DNA of 8,603 bases from Fidelibacterota bacterium UBA2980. Lineage in GTDB: Bacteria > Fidelibacterota > Marinisomatia > Marinisomatales > Marinisomataceae. Both the position numbers and the translations under genes were made by a program. Shown here in pieces: positions 1 to 6,630 of this stretch. Each line of letters opens with the position of its first letter. Within the stretch, counting starts at the first letter, position 1. The DNA is taken from contig DEAO01000032.1 of assembly GCA_002348725.1 (NCBI GenBank), positions 1,249 to 9,851 on the forward strand. The letters run 5' to 3'. The notes below the pieces were generated by a model. The model was not told the origin of the DNA. It saw only the letters and a program-made list of their open reading frames with translations, and searched no databases.

Positions 1-806
1 AAAACACAGTTCAAAATGTGTTAGATCAAGGAAATAGGAAACGAGATAAGTGCAATCATTATTTAGGAGGTATTTTCCATTATGGAGGAGAGAATTATTG
101 GGGCGTTGATCGTATTAATTTATTGTTGGAAAGATTGGATGATTTAAAAGCAAATAAAGCTAATTCCTTACGCATTAATCCAGCAATATCAAAAAGTAGT
201 GCTAACTACAATACATCTAATGTAAGACTAGAATTATTTTTTTCTGCTAATAGCCCATATACTTATCTTTCATTTGATCGTATTAGAAAGTTGGGAAAAA
301 AATATAATATTCCTATTGTAGTAAGACCTATTAAACCAATGCTAATGCGTGGGATGGGAATTTCTCGTAGAAAAGGGTTTTATATATTATCAGACTGTGC
401 ACGTATTGCTGAAAAATTAGGAATTCCTTTTGGAAAAATTAGAATTGCTACTGGACTTCCTCTTACAAGGATATACTCTTTGTTTCCTTATGTGAATGCT
501 AAAGGAAAGGGGTTTGACTATCTATATCAATGTATGAAAGGTGTTTTTTCACAAGCGAAAGACATTAGCTCTAAAACATTTTTAAGAAAAGTGTTAATCG
601 ATTTAGATTTAAATCCAGATAAAGCATTTGTTCATCTAGATTCCAAAGAATGGGAATCAAGTTTTGAAAAAAATCGATTAGCAATGTATAAGGTAAATTC
701 TTGGGGTGCCCCTACCTTTAAATTATTGCATCAAAGAAAGAATATTCTATCTACATGGGGACAAGATCGTATTTGGCTTATTGAAGAAGAGCTAAAGAAG
801 TTGTAG
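1..806 (+). CDS. DsbA-family / HCCA-isomerase-like tandem-domain protein, 5' end cut by window
   Basis: The reading frame is open from the first complete codon at position 3 to the TAG at 804-806, so the gene begins upstream of the window. The GTG at 18 is not a credible start because conserved sequence lies across it. The visible part holds the end of one thioredoxin-fold domain, with motif HYGGENYWGVDR (nt about 78-113), and one full second domain. The second domain opens with FFSANSPYTYL, the SPY site of HCCA isomerases and kappa-class glutathione transferases. It continues with the cis-proline loop WGAPTF and closes with WGQDR, mirroring WGVDR of the first domain. There is no CxxC in the second domain, so disulfide oxidoreductase activity is unlikely there. 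The family is known for glutathione-dependent isomerase or transferase chemistry, but the substrate here is unknown. The gene is 28 bases upstream of the CADD gene and probably cotranscribed with it. Confidence 0.85.
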   Translation, partial: NTVQNVLDQGNRKRDKCNHYLGGIFHYGGENYWGVDRINLLLERLDDLKANKANSLRINPAISKSSANYNTSNVRLELFFSANSPYTYLSFDRIRKLGKKYNIPIVVRPIKPMLMRGMGISRRKGFYILSDCARIAEKLGIPFGKIRIATGLPLTRIYSLFPYVNAKGKGFDYLYQCMKGVFSQAKDISSKTFLRKVLIDLDLNPDKAFVHLDSKEWESSFEKNRLAMYKVNSWGAPTFKLLHQRKNILSTWGQDRIWLIEEELKKL

Positions 807-823
807 ATTATTGCTGTAAAATT

Positions 824-829
824 AGGAGG
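824..829 (+). promoter_or_regulatory. Strong Shine-Dalgarno site of the CADD gene
   Basis: AGGAGG lies five bases before the ATG at 835, a near-ideal ribosome binding site. It confirms this start. It stands out because most other genes in the window have no comparable site, which suggests that the CADD protein is translated strongly. That would suit an enzyme consumed by its own reaction, although this link is inference. Confidence 0.8.
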
Positions 830-834
830 ATTCA

Positions 835-1497
835 ATGACTTTAAAACAATTAGATAGCCAATTAGATAACTTTCATCTTCTAAAACATCCTTTTTATGTT
901 GCTTGGGAAAAAGGGGAATTAACTCAAGAAATCTTGCAAGATTATGCTGAACAGTATTATCAACATATCAAAGCATTTCCTAGATATATTAGTGCAACTC
1001 ATTCAATGTGTGATGACATAGAACAAAGAAAGATATTGCTAGATAATTTGAGTGATGAAGAAGATTTTTCAAAAGATCACCCAATGCTTTGGAAGCAATT
1101 TGCGTTAGCAGCAGGGGCAAGCGAAGAGAGTGTAGAATCAGTAAAACAAGAAGCATTTACATCAAATCTTATTGATAATTTCTTTCGTTTATCTCGTTCT
1201 TCTTATGCAGAAGGCCTTGGTGCGTTGTATGCATATGAACGCCAAGTACCTGAGATTGCCGAAACAAAAATCAAAGGATTGGTAGAACATTACAATATTT
1301 CAACTGATGAAGGATTAGAATATTTTGTAGTTCATAAAGATGCAGACGTAGAACATCGTGAACAAAGTGCAATGCTAATGAATCAATTATCAGATGAAGA
1401 ACGTATTCTCGCTGAAGAAGCAGGAATGTCAACCGTAAAGATGTTGTGGTCATTTTTGTCAGGTCTTTGCGATAAATATGATATTAAAGCTAATTAA
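835..1497 (+). CDS. CADD-family diiron-type oxygenase, probable self-sacrificing p-aminobenzoate synthase
   Basis: This 220-residue protein of the TenA/PqqC haem-oxygenase-like fold matches the Chlamydia CADD family along its whole length. In that family the protein makes pABA for folate from one of its own tyrosines, using oxygen and a dinuclear metal site, with a lysine reported as amino donor. I aligned it by eye to C. trachomatis CADD from memory. The predicted metal ligands are all present: E75, H82, E135, H167, D171 and H174, the last three in HKDADVEH. Also present are Y21 (in HPFYVAW, matching Tyr27), Y37 (matching Tyr43) and K145 (in AETKIKG, matching Lys152). TenA thiaminase and PqqC are less likely because the family-specific stretches YYQHIKAFPRY and LYAYERQVP match CADD. 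It has no signal peptide, so it is cytoplasmic. Family membership is secure; pABA synthesis is inferred from residue conservation. Confidence 0.88.
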   Translation: MTLKQLDSQLDNFHLLKHPFYVAWEKGELTQEILQDYAEQYYQHIKAFPRYISATHSMCDDIEQRKILLDNLSDEEDFSKDHPMLWKQFALAAGASEESVESVKQEAFTSNLIDNFFRLSRSSYAEGLGALYAYERQVPEIAETKIKGLVEHYNISTDEGLEYFVVHKDADVEHREQSAMLMNQLSDEERILAEEAGMSTVKMLWSFLSGLCDKYDIKAN

Positions 1498-1512
1498 TAT
1501 AGTTTTTATTCT

Positions 1513-1540
1513 TTGAATTAGAACAAATTAGTACTATTAT
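1513..1540 (+). promoter_or_regulatory. Candidate sigma70 promoter for apt
   Basis: TTGAAT (1513-1518) and TATTAT (1535-1540) are separated by 16 bases in the 56-base gap between the CADD gene and apt. They match the sigma70 consensus at 4/6 and 5/6 positions. Transcription would start near 1547, only about seven bases before the apt ATG, giving a nearly leaderless message. This fits the lack of a Shine-Dalgarno site there. Chance matches are common in AT-rich DNA. Confidence 0.4.
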
Positions 1541-1553
1541 TCACGCAATATTT

Positions 1554-2081
1554 ATGAATATAGATGATATCAAAAAGACAATTACAATAGTCCATGACTA
1601 TCCTATTCCTGGAATCGTATTCAGAGACATTACTACACTTTTAGAAGACCCAGAAGCATTTAAGTCTACTGTAGATATTATGATAGAAAAAGTTTCAGGG
1701 TTAGAGTTTGATCGTGTGGTAGGGATTGAATCAAGAGGCTTTTTTTGGTCTGCTCCTATTGCGTATGCATTATCAAAACCGTTTGTATTGGCACGCAAAC
1801 CAGGCAAACTTCCACGTAGAACTGTAAGCAAAGAATTTATTTTGGAATATGGTACAAACAGTGTCCATATTCATGATGATGCCATTCAGAAAGGGGAAAA
1901 GATATTAATCGTTGATGATTTGATTGCAACAGGAGGTACTGCAATTGCTACTGCTGAGTTATGCATTGAATTAGGCGCCTCTGAAGTACATACTCTTGCA
2001 TTAATTGATTTGCCTGAGTTAGGAGGATCAAAAAAAATAAAAGAAAAGTTTGGAACAGTACAGACTTTAATCGACTACTAA
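1554..2081 (+). CDS. apt: Adenine phosphoribosyltransferase
   Basis: Apt converts adenine and PRPP to AMP and pyrophosphate in purine salvage, in the cytoplasm. The 175-residue length is normal for the family. Recognisable parts are the N-terminal DYPIPGIVFRDITTLLEDP (residues 15-33), VVGIESRGFFWSAPIA (55-70), ARKPGKLPR (80-88) and the PRPP-binding loop ILIVDDLIATGGTA (117-130) with the paired aspartates D121 and D122. The ATG at 1554 is the only sensible start: the conserved DYPIPGI element falls at its usual distance from the N terminus. There is no Shine-Dalgarno site. The gene follows the CADD gene by 56 bases and its last 15 bases overlap the 3' end of the convergent sulfatase gene. I see no functional link to its neighbours. 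Confidence 0.96.
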   Translation: MNIDDIKKTITIVHDYPIPGIVFRDITTLLEDPEAFKSTVDIMIEKVSGLEFDRVVGIESRGFFWSAPIAYALSKPFVLARKPGKLPRRTVSKEFILEYGTNSVHIHDDAIQKGEKILIVDDLIATGGTAIATAELCIELGASEVHTLALIDLPELGGSKKIKEKFGTVQTLIDY

Positions 2082-3800
2082 TTGAAACGAATCTCTGTCA
2101 AAAAGAGAGAAGAATTGTGCAAATTTTAATTTGCTTCCATCAATAACTAAATCTCCATCTTTCATTGCTTTCTTTGCGTCTGCAAGCCCAACTGATATTC
2201 TCTTCCAGGTCATTGTAGCAACAGTTGCTGTTGCATCAGCATCGTTAGGGATACTTTGAGTAATCTCAATAATGCTATTTCTTAATATCATTCCAAATTT
2301 TTCACCAGTGTCAGCCATCGTAAATCCAATTTTTATTGATTTTCCACTGGCTTTTTTATGATTGAGTCGTGGAGGCATTGCATTGAAAAATGTTTGAATA
2401 GGGATTCGTTCAATCTGTCCATCTGTTGATTTATACTGTTCATGTGGGGTAATGAGTCCCATAATTTCATATGCATCTGATAAATACCAATTACGTGCAA
2501 TAGGATTTGTCTCTTTTTTACCTAAAACTATTAGGGTGTTTCCGTATAATTCTTTAATAGTCTTATCATTAGGAAAGTTAGAGAAACCAATTTCACACAA
2601 TTCAGCTGCCCATTGGAAGTCTTCGTTTTTGTTTGCTTTTTTTATTAATTCAATTAATGCCTCTTTAGATCCAATAATATTTAATAATCTTTTGTTACGT
2701 TCCTTATCAGATAAAGGCTCAAGATTAATTGCTTTTCCATCAAAAAATCCAATATAACCGCTATATACATTGCGAATACTCCAGCTTACTTTGCCATATT
2801 TTTCTTCTAAATCGAAACTGTCTTTAAAGAATGAAGGATATTCAAATTCTTCAACTAATTCATCCGGAGTCTTTCCTTGGTTTATACCTCTGACTGCATA
2901 ATCATGGATATATTGAACAGCATCTCTATAAATAGTTAATCGATTATATACTTTTTCTTTCCCAGATAAGTATGGTCCATGACAACTAATCAAATGTTTT
3001 GGGTTGTAAGCACGCATTTCATCTACTGATTGATACCATTTGCGTGTATCGCGGTAAGAGGTACCACGAATAGTATATAAATTAGGAAAACGCATATAAT
3101 AATTATCTCCAGAAATAACGACTTCTTTATCAGCGTAATACAAAATAATTTGATCATCTGTTTCTCCAGGCGAGTGGGTTACTTCCAATGTGATACCTGC
3201 TGTTGTAATAGTGCTAATTTTTTGTTCTAATAGATCTGTTGGATATATAACTGGAGGTTGTACAAAATCCCACCCAAACGCAGTACCTAATCCATGTCCC
3301 CATTGTTGTACTTCATCTGGAAGAAAATATCCAAATTGTTTCATCCCTCTTTTTGTTAAAATAGGTCTTAATAAGTTCATTGAAGTGTCAAATCCTTCTT
3401 CAAAAGTTTTATGGGCATAGACTTTAGTATCTTCTTCAAAGAATGCCTGGCTTCCTCTCCAGTGATCAGGGTGTGAATGGGTATAAAAAATTGCTTTAAT
3501 TGGTTGGTTAGATATTTTTCGAAACTCTTCAGCAATTTCAGATGCAACCACATAACTTTCGGTGGTGTCAATAATGATATTACCACCATCTCCAACAATT
3601 AAAATAGAATTTGCTAGTCCATACCCAATTGCTACATATACATTATCTACAACTTGATATACTCCTTTTTCAAAATAGAACTCATCATTCATGCTAATAT
3701 TTTCACTGAAATCATGAACAGGAGGTTGAACCTTTTCTTCTTGAGAGCAAGCAACAAAAAAGATTAAAGCGAATATGAAACCAAGAGATTTATTTTTCAT
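2067..3800 (-). CDS. Lipoprotein alkyl sulfatase-like hydrolase (metallo-beta-lactamase fold, SdsA1/BDS1 type)
   Basis: The 577-residue product carries a lipoprotein signal, with a hydrophobic stretch at residues 6-17 and lipobox FVAC (Cys18). The next residue is Ser, which favours the outer membrane. The metallo-beta-lactamase domain (about 45-300) has the metal motif THSHPDHW (H108, H110, D112, H113), SPGETDDQ around E213, GDN with D232, and H274 in SCHGP. A helical dimerisation domain follows at about 300-450, containing SIRNVYSGYIGFFDG. A C-terminal SCP2-like domain (about 465-570) is probably involved in binding hydrophobic substrate. This three-domain order is that of SdsA1-type sulfatases, which cleave alkyl sulfates to alcohols and sulfate. 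SdsA1 has TEAPAE and a glutamate where this protein has GETDDQ and D232, so it belongs to a divergent subfamily and sulfatase activity is likely rather than certain. The ATG at 3798-3800 has no Shine-Dalgarno site. Confidence 0.88.
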   Translation of the reverse strand: MKNKSLGFIFALIFFVACSQEEKVQPPVHDFSENISMNDEFYFEKGVYQVVDNVYVAIGYGLANSILIVGDGGNIIIDTTESYVVASEIAEEFRKISNQPIKAIFYTHSHPDHWRGSQAFFEEDTKVYAHKTFEEGFDTSMNLLRPILTKRGMKQFGYFLPDEVQQWGHGLGTAFGWDFVQPPVIYPTDLLEQKISTITTAGITLEVTHSPGETDDQIILYYADKEVVISGDNYYMRFPNLYTIRGTSYRDTRKWYQSVDEMRAYNPKHLISCHGPYLSGKEKVYNRLTIYRDAVQYIHDYAVRGINQGKTPDELVEEFEYPSFFKDSFDLEEKYGKVSWSIRNVYSGYIGFFDGKAINLEPLSDKERNKRLLNIIGSKEALIELIKKANKNEDFQWAAELCEIGFSNFPNDKTIKELYGNTLIVLGKKETNPIARNWYLSDAYEIMGLITPHEQYKSTDGQIERIPIQTFFNAMPPRLNHKKASGKSIKIGFTMADTGEKFGMILRNSIIEITQSIPNDADATATVATMTWKRISVGLADAKKAMKDGDLVIDGSKLKFAQFFSLFDRDSFQLVVD

Positions 3801-3812
3801 ATATAAATATAC

Positions 3813-3820
3813 ATTATAAT
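3813..3820. promoter_or_regulatory. Palindromic -10 box between divergent genes
   Basis: ATTATAAT is its own reverse complement and contains a perfect TATAAT on each strand (3815-3820 rightward, 3813-3818 leftward). It lies in the 47-base gap between the sulfatase and the membrane-protein gene, the only non-coding space from which both could be transcribed. Rightward initiation near 3827 gives a leader of about 20 bases; leftward initiation near 3806 gives about five. No good -35 box is visible for either direction. In such AT-rich DNA this is only a candidate. Confidence 0.35.
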
Positions 3821-3847
3821 AAATGGAATTTTTAGATAAATTAGCCT

Positions 3848-4534
3848 GTGATAAATAGTGGATATCTAAAAAGCCTCCTAGTACAATTATTGTTTATACC
3901 ATTATTAGGATTAGCAATTCTTTTCTTCAAGGGGGGAACTATTGATGACCCAACAACAGTAGGGTATTCATTTTATGGTAATTTTATTAGTGAGCTTGGA
4001 GCAGTTACTGCACATAATGGTGAATTCAATAGTCCTTCGATATTCTTTTTTATTGGAGCAATGCTATCTGTTGCAGTAGGGTGTGCTTTATTCTTCATAG
4101 AAGAGAAAAAGTTATTAGACTCTACACAGAATACATTTGTTTTTGCTAAAATAGGGACATTTTTTGGGATATTAGCTGCTATTTGTTTTGGGTTAGTTGC
4201 TATTCCGTTTGATGCATTTGAAGGAAGTAAGATGGCTCATACTTATGCTGCGCAATATGCATTTAGATGCATATTGTTAGCATTAATTTTTAATGGTATA
4301 GCTATTGTATTTGATCCAAAGTTTCCTACAATTTTTGGAGCTTTAAATCTTTTAGCTTCTTTTGCAGTCGCAAAACATTCTGTTGATATGTATTTAAATG
4401 ATTTTTATAGCGGATATATTCCGTTATCAGATGTGATTCTTTCTCAAAAAATTGCAGTGATTTCTCTTATAGTGTGTTTTATCGCTCGTATTGTTGGAAC
4501 AAAATTTATCTTAAGGAAGTTAGGTAAAGCATGA
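3848..4534 (+). CDS. DUF998-like integral membrane protein
   Basis: This 228-residue protein has about six hydrophobic segments, near residues 10-27, 63-84, 98-121, 138-155, 159-177 and 202-222, and so spans the inner membrane. The order of conserved-looking elements recalls DUF998: a polar loop with NFISELGA (45-52) after the first helix, a helix ending in AIPFDAF (118-124), then HTYAAQYAF (131-139). The function of that family is unknown. The start must be GTG at 3848. An in-frame TAG lies at 3842-3844, no in-frame ATG occurs before residue 72, and starting later would cut the first helix. No Shine-Dalgarno site is seen. Its stop overlaps the start of the aminotransferase gene in ATGA, so the two are translationally coupled and probably one operon. 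A role in transport or sensing cannot be inferred from the sequence. Confidence 0.75.
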   Translation: MINSGYLKSLLVQLLFIPLLGLAILFFKGGTIDDPTTVGYSFYGNFISELGAVTAHNGEFNSPSIFFFIGAMLSVAVGCALFFIEEKKLLDSTQNTFVFAKIGTFFGILAAICFGLVAIPFDAFEGSKMAHTYAAQYAFRCILLALIFNGIAIVFDPKFPTIFGALNLLASFAVAKHSVDMYLNDFYSGYIPLSDVILSQKIAVISLIVCFIARIVGTKFILRKLGKA

Positions 4535-5406
4535 GTCATATATCTTTTTTTAATGGAAAGTTTATTCCGACCAATGACGTTTCACTCAACCTTCTAGATA
4601 ATTTTTTAACTGTAGTACGAGGTTATCAAGTATTTACATTTTTAAAAACAACCAATCAAGGACAGCCTATTTTTCTAGATCATCATATTGATAGAGTATT
4701 TAATAATGTTGATAAGATGAAGATGAGTATTGAAGAGTCAAAAGATGATGTTAAAAATTTAGTACTTGAAACATTAAGCAAAAATGACTGTTCAAATCAA
4801 GAGTGTAATATAATGATAACATTTTTAGGCGGGAAAACAGGAGATAGTTCAGGGTTAATTGCTGCACACCCATCACGTTTATTAATTTTTATTACACCTG
4901 CTAGAAAACATCCAGAAGAATTTTATGCGAATGGTATATCGGTCGGTGTTATTGAGCATGCACGATCAAATGCTGATATAAAATCACCAATGACTTATGG
5001 TCCAGCATTGCTTGCACAAAATACCTTAGCTAAAGATGGAGCATATAATGAAATATTATATACAGATCAAGGTAGAGTGCTAGAAGGGACAACTTTTTCA
5101 TTCTTTATTGTCAAAGATGATGGAGCCGTAGTTACATCAAAAGCAGATGGTTCTATACTCAGTAGCATCACTCGTCTTGCTTTAATAGATGTCTTAAAAA
5201 ATAATCAAATTAAGATAGAAGAAAGAGATTTGACATTAGATGAAGTATACCAATCTAAAGAAGCATTTATTGCATCATCAACTCGTGATGTTATTCCTGT
5301 TGTTTCTATTGAAAATAATACCATTGGAGATGGCAATATAGGAAATGCAACAAGAAAAATAATGGATTTATATCAATTAGAATTATCAAAAATAAAATCT
5401 GATTGA
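4531..5406 (+). CDS. Class IV (fold-type IV) PLP-dependent aminotransferase
   Basis: The 291-residue protein belongs to the family of branched-chain aminotransferases, D-alanine aminotransferase and 4-amino-4-deoxychorismate lyase (PabC). The N terminus VVRGYQVFTFLKT (28-40) corresponds to the family's RGYGVFDFLR region. DHHIDR (50-55) provides the phosphate-contacting arginine R55. The PLP lysine is K151 in ADIKSPMTYG, E185 in RVLEGTTFS should contact the pyridine nitrogen, and ILSSITR (209-215) is the substrate-side loop. SSTRDVIPV (249-257) closes the site. These motifs look more like an aminotransferase than PabC, but substrates cannot be assigned. It starts inside the preceding membrane-protein gene (ATGA), with a weak AGG six bases before the ATG. 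It lies about 3 kb from the CADD gene but in a different transcription unit, so a shared folate role is speculation. Confidence 0.88.
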   Translation: MSHISFFNGKFIPTNDVSLNLLDNFLTVVRGYQVFTFLKTTNQGQPIFLDHHIDRVFNNVDKMKMSIEESKDDVKNLVLETLSKNDCSNQECNIMITFLGGKTGDSSGLIAAHPSRLLIFITPARKHPEEFYANGISVGVIEHARSNADIKSPMTYGPALLAQNTLAKDGAYNEILYTDQGRVLEGTTFSFFIVKDDGAVVTSKADGSILSSITRLALIDVLKNNQIKIEERDLTLDEVYQSKEAFIASSTRDVIPVVSIENNTIGDGNIGNATRKIMDLYQLELSKIKSD

Positions 5407-5503
5407 TTTCTGAATATTTATACGTAAGATTATATAGGCGGGAACAATTAGTATCCTGTTTTGTTTATATTATTATAAGATAACAACATAAGGGTTTAGT
5501 AAA

Positions 5504-5902
5504 ATGAAACATATAGGTTTAGTTTTATTATTCAGTTTTTCTATTTTTTCTTGTACTTCACCTGCTGCAACCGCAGTTAACAATGACTTTACTTTAGGGA
5601 AAGTGCAATCTCAATTAACAAATGGTATGAACGGTTCTCAAGTCGTTGCACTATTTGGATCACCTAATTTAGTGACCAGTAGAAAAGAAGGCGGAGAAAC
5701 TTGGACATATGATAAAATATCTCGAGAAGCAGAAGCTTCTGAAGTTGCTGGATTAGGAGCAGGTGGAAGCGGAAGGTTTTTTGGTATTTTTTCAGGAGGC
5801 CGTAGCAAAAGCTCTGTGTCAAACAAAAATTTAACTTTAATAGTTGTATTTGATGAAGATGGCACTGTTGTTGATCACAAATACCAAAGTGTTAAATACT
5901 AA
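5504..5902 (+). CDS. Small outer-membrane lipoprotein with BamE/SmpA-like domain
   Basis: The 132-residue product has a lipoprotein signal, with hydrophobic residues 4-16 and lipobox IFSC (Cys17). The next residue is Thr, so outer-membrane sorting is expected. Residues 36-71 read as the start of a BamE/SmpA-OmlA fold: GMNGSQVVALFGSPN (41-55) is the helix-turn of the 'GM..s.V...lG.P' type, followed by ETWTYD (65-70). The final strand is LTLIVVFDEDGTVVDHKY (110-127). Between the strands is an unusual Gly/Ser-rich loop (81-104, including GLGAGGSGRFFGIFSGG). It is not BamE itself: the loop and the short length differ, and such domains occur in many small envelope proteins. A weak AGGG lies nine bases before the ATG. 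The next lipoprotein gene begins 15 bases downstream, so the pair is probably one operon. Confidence 0.75.
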   Translation: MKHIGLVLLFSFSIFSCTSPAATAVNNDFTLGKVQSQLTNGMNGSQVVALFGSPNLVTSRKEGGETWTYDKISREAEASEVAGLGAGGSGRFFGIFSGGRSKSSVSNKNLTLIVVFDEDGTVVDHKYQSVKY

Positions 5903-5917
5903 AACATTTCTTATCCA

Positions 5918-6595
5918 ATGATTAGAAAAACTGCAATTTATCTTCTTATTGTAAGTCATATCTTTGTTGTGAGCTGTAGTAGCTCTGCGCCTAAGCCTTC
6001 AACAACAGTAAAACGCGCAATCGAAACAAGGGAATATAGTGTAGATTTCGATACATTAATGAGAGCTTCAATTGGGGTATTGCAAGATTTAGGATATACT
6101 ATTGATGTTTTAAATGATAGTTATGGCCTTATTACTGCGTCAAAGCAAACAACAAACGAAAAAGGTAGATCAAGCGGCGATAATGATAAAGTAAGTGCAG
6201 GCGATGTGATACTTGGTGCGCTTGCTGTTATTACTTTAGTAGCTATGTTTAAAAATAGTGATGACGATGACGATGATGGAGGAGATTGTTTCTTTTGTGG
6301 TGGTGGAGGATCTAGTGAAGACGAAGGACCTAATGTATATATTTTGAAAACCACAATGAATGTTACTCAAGATTCTGAAGATCCAATTTCTAGTTCTATT
6401 CGCGTGAATTTTGAAGCGAGCATGGAACGTGGAGGAAAGATTAGATATGCAGGAACTCAGTATTCTAGCGAATTCTTTCAGTCATTTTTTGGTGCGCTTG
6501 ATAAGTCATTATTTTTAGATGAAAACTTGGGACCAGAAGAAGCAGTTATAGACGAAGAAGAAGCTCCAAATGATGTTTCATTAATTGCTAATTAA
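5918..6595 (+). CDS. Lipoprotein of unknown function with Asp-tract and CFFC-Gly linker
   Basis: I do not recognise a named family. The 225-residue protein has a lipoprotein signal with lipobox VVSC (Cys20), followed by Ser, so the outer membrane is likely. An N-terminal region (34-77) contains TREYSVDFDTLMRASIGVLQ and DLGYTIDVLND with GLITASK. This pattern resembles small lipoproteins that compare a residue pair in a strand-helix-strand domain. A second globular part spans 137-200, with ILKTTMNVTQ and IRVNFEASME. Between them lies a hydrophobic stretch (97-111), six consecutive aspartates (115-120, nt 6260-6277), then GGDCFFCGGGG with Cys124 and Cys127. The tail (205-216) is acidic. There is no Shine-Dalgarno site and only 15 bases separate it from the BamE-like gene, so the two products probably act together at the envelope. 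Confidence 0.7.
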   Translation: MIRKTAIYLLIVSHIFVVSCSSSAPKPSTTVKRAIETREYSVDFDTLMRASIGVLQDLGYTIDVLNDSYGLITASKQTTNEKGRSSGDNDKVSAGDVILGALAVITLVAMFKNSDDDDDDGGDCFFCGGGGSSEDEGPNVYILKTTMNVTQDSEDPISSSIRVNFEASMERGGKIRYAGTQYSSEFFQSFFGALDKSLFLDENLGPEEAVIDEEEAPNDVSLIAN

Positions 6596-6608
6596 ACAAC
6601 TTCTAATT

Positions 6609-6630
6609 AAGTATAATTTTTCTTATACTT
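6609..6630. repeat. Perfect 8-bp-arm inverted repeat upstream of the surface-protein gene
   Basis: AAGTATAA (6609-6616) and TTATACTT (6623-6630) are exact reverse complements separated by six bases. The element sits in the 48-base gap between the second lipoprotein gene and the ATG at 6644. The arms contain TATAAT (6612-6617) and TATACT (6624-6629), so it could be an operator over a promoter. As a hairpin it would be weak because it is nearly all A-T, and no T tract follows, so a classic intrinsic terminator is less likely. Confidence 0.5.

Noticed and set aside
18..20. GTG at 18 as the true start of the first gene
   Set aside because: The frame is open to the left edge and the sequence around it already matches the interior of the first thioredoxin-fold domain.
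1271..1453. Reverse-strand 60-codon frame inside the CADD gene
   Set aside because: It lies antisense within a strongly conserved gene, has no family resemblance and no ribosome site.
835..1497. TenA thiaminase or PqqC for the haem-oxygenase-fold protein
   Set aside because: The metal-ligand set and the CADD-specific stretches around Y21 and K145 match CADD along the full length, and no thiamine or PQQ genes are nearby.
2092..2108. TCTCT/AGAGA hairpin just after apt as a terminator
   Set aside because: Five-base arms and no T tract; it is also inside the sulfatase coding region, so it is probably chance.
2452..3420. Forward-strand frames within the sulfatase gene (2452-2757 and 3190-3420)
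   Set aside because: They are antisense to conserved sulfatase domains and read as low-information sequence with no start signals.
5452..5479. Promoter before the BamE-like lipoprotein gene, with TATAAG at 5474-5479
   Set aside because: No -35 box at a suitable spacing; the TTATA/TATAA symmetry is expected in such AT-rich sequence. A promoter is plausible in this 97-base gap but cannot be placed.
6121..6354. Reverse-strand frame rich in serine and proline
   Set aside because: Its composition is just the complement of the Asp/Gly codon run of the lipoprotein gene.
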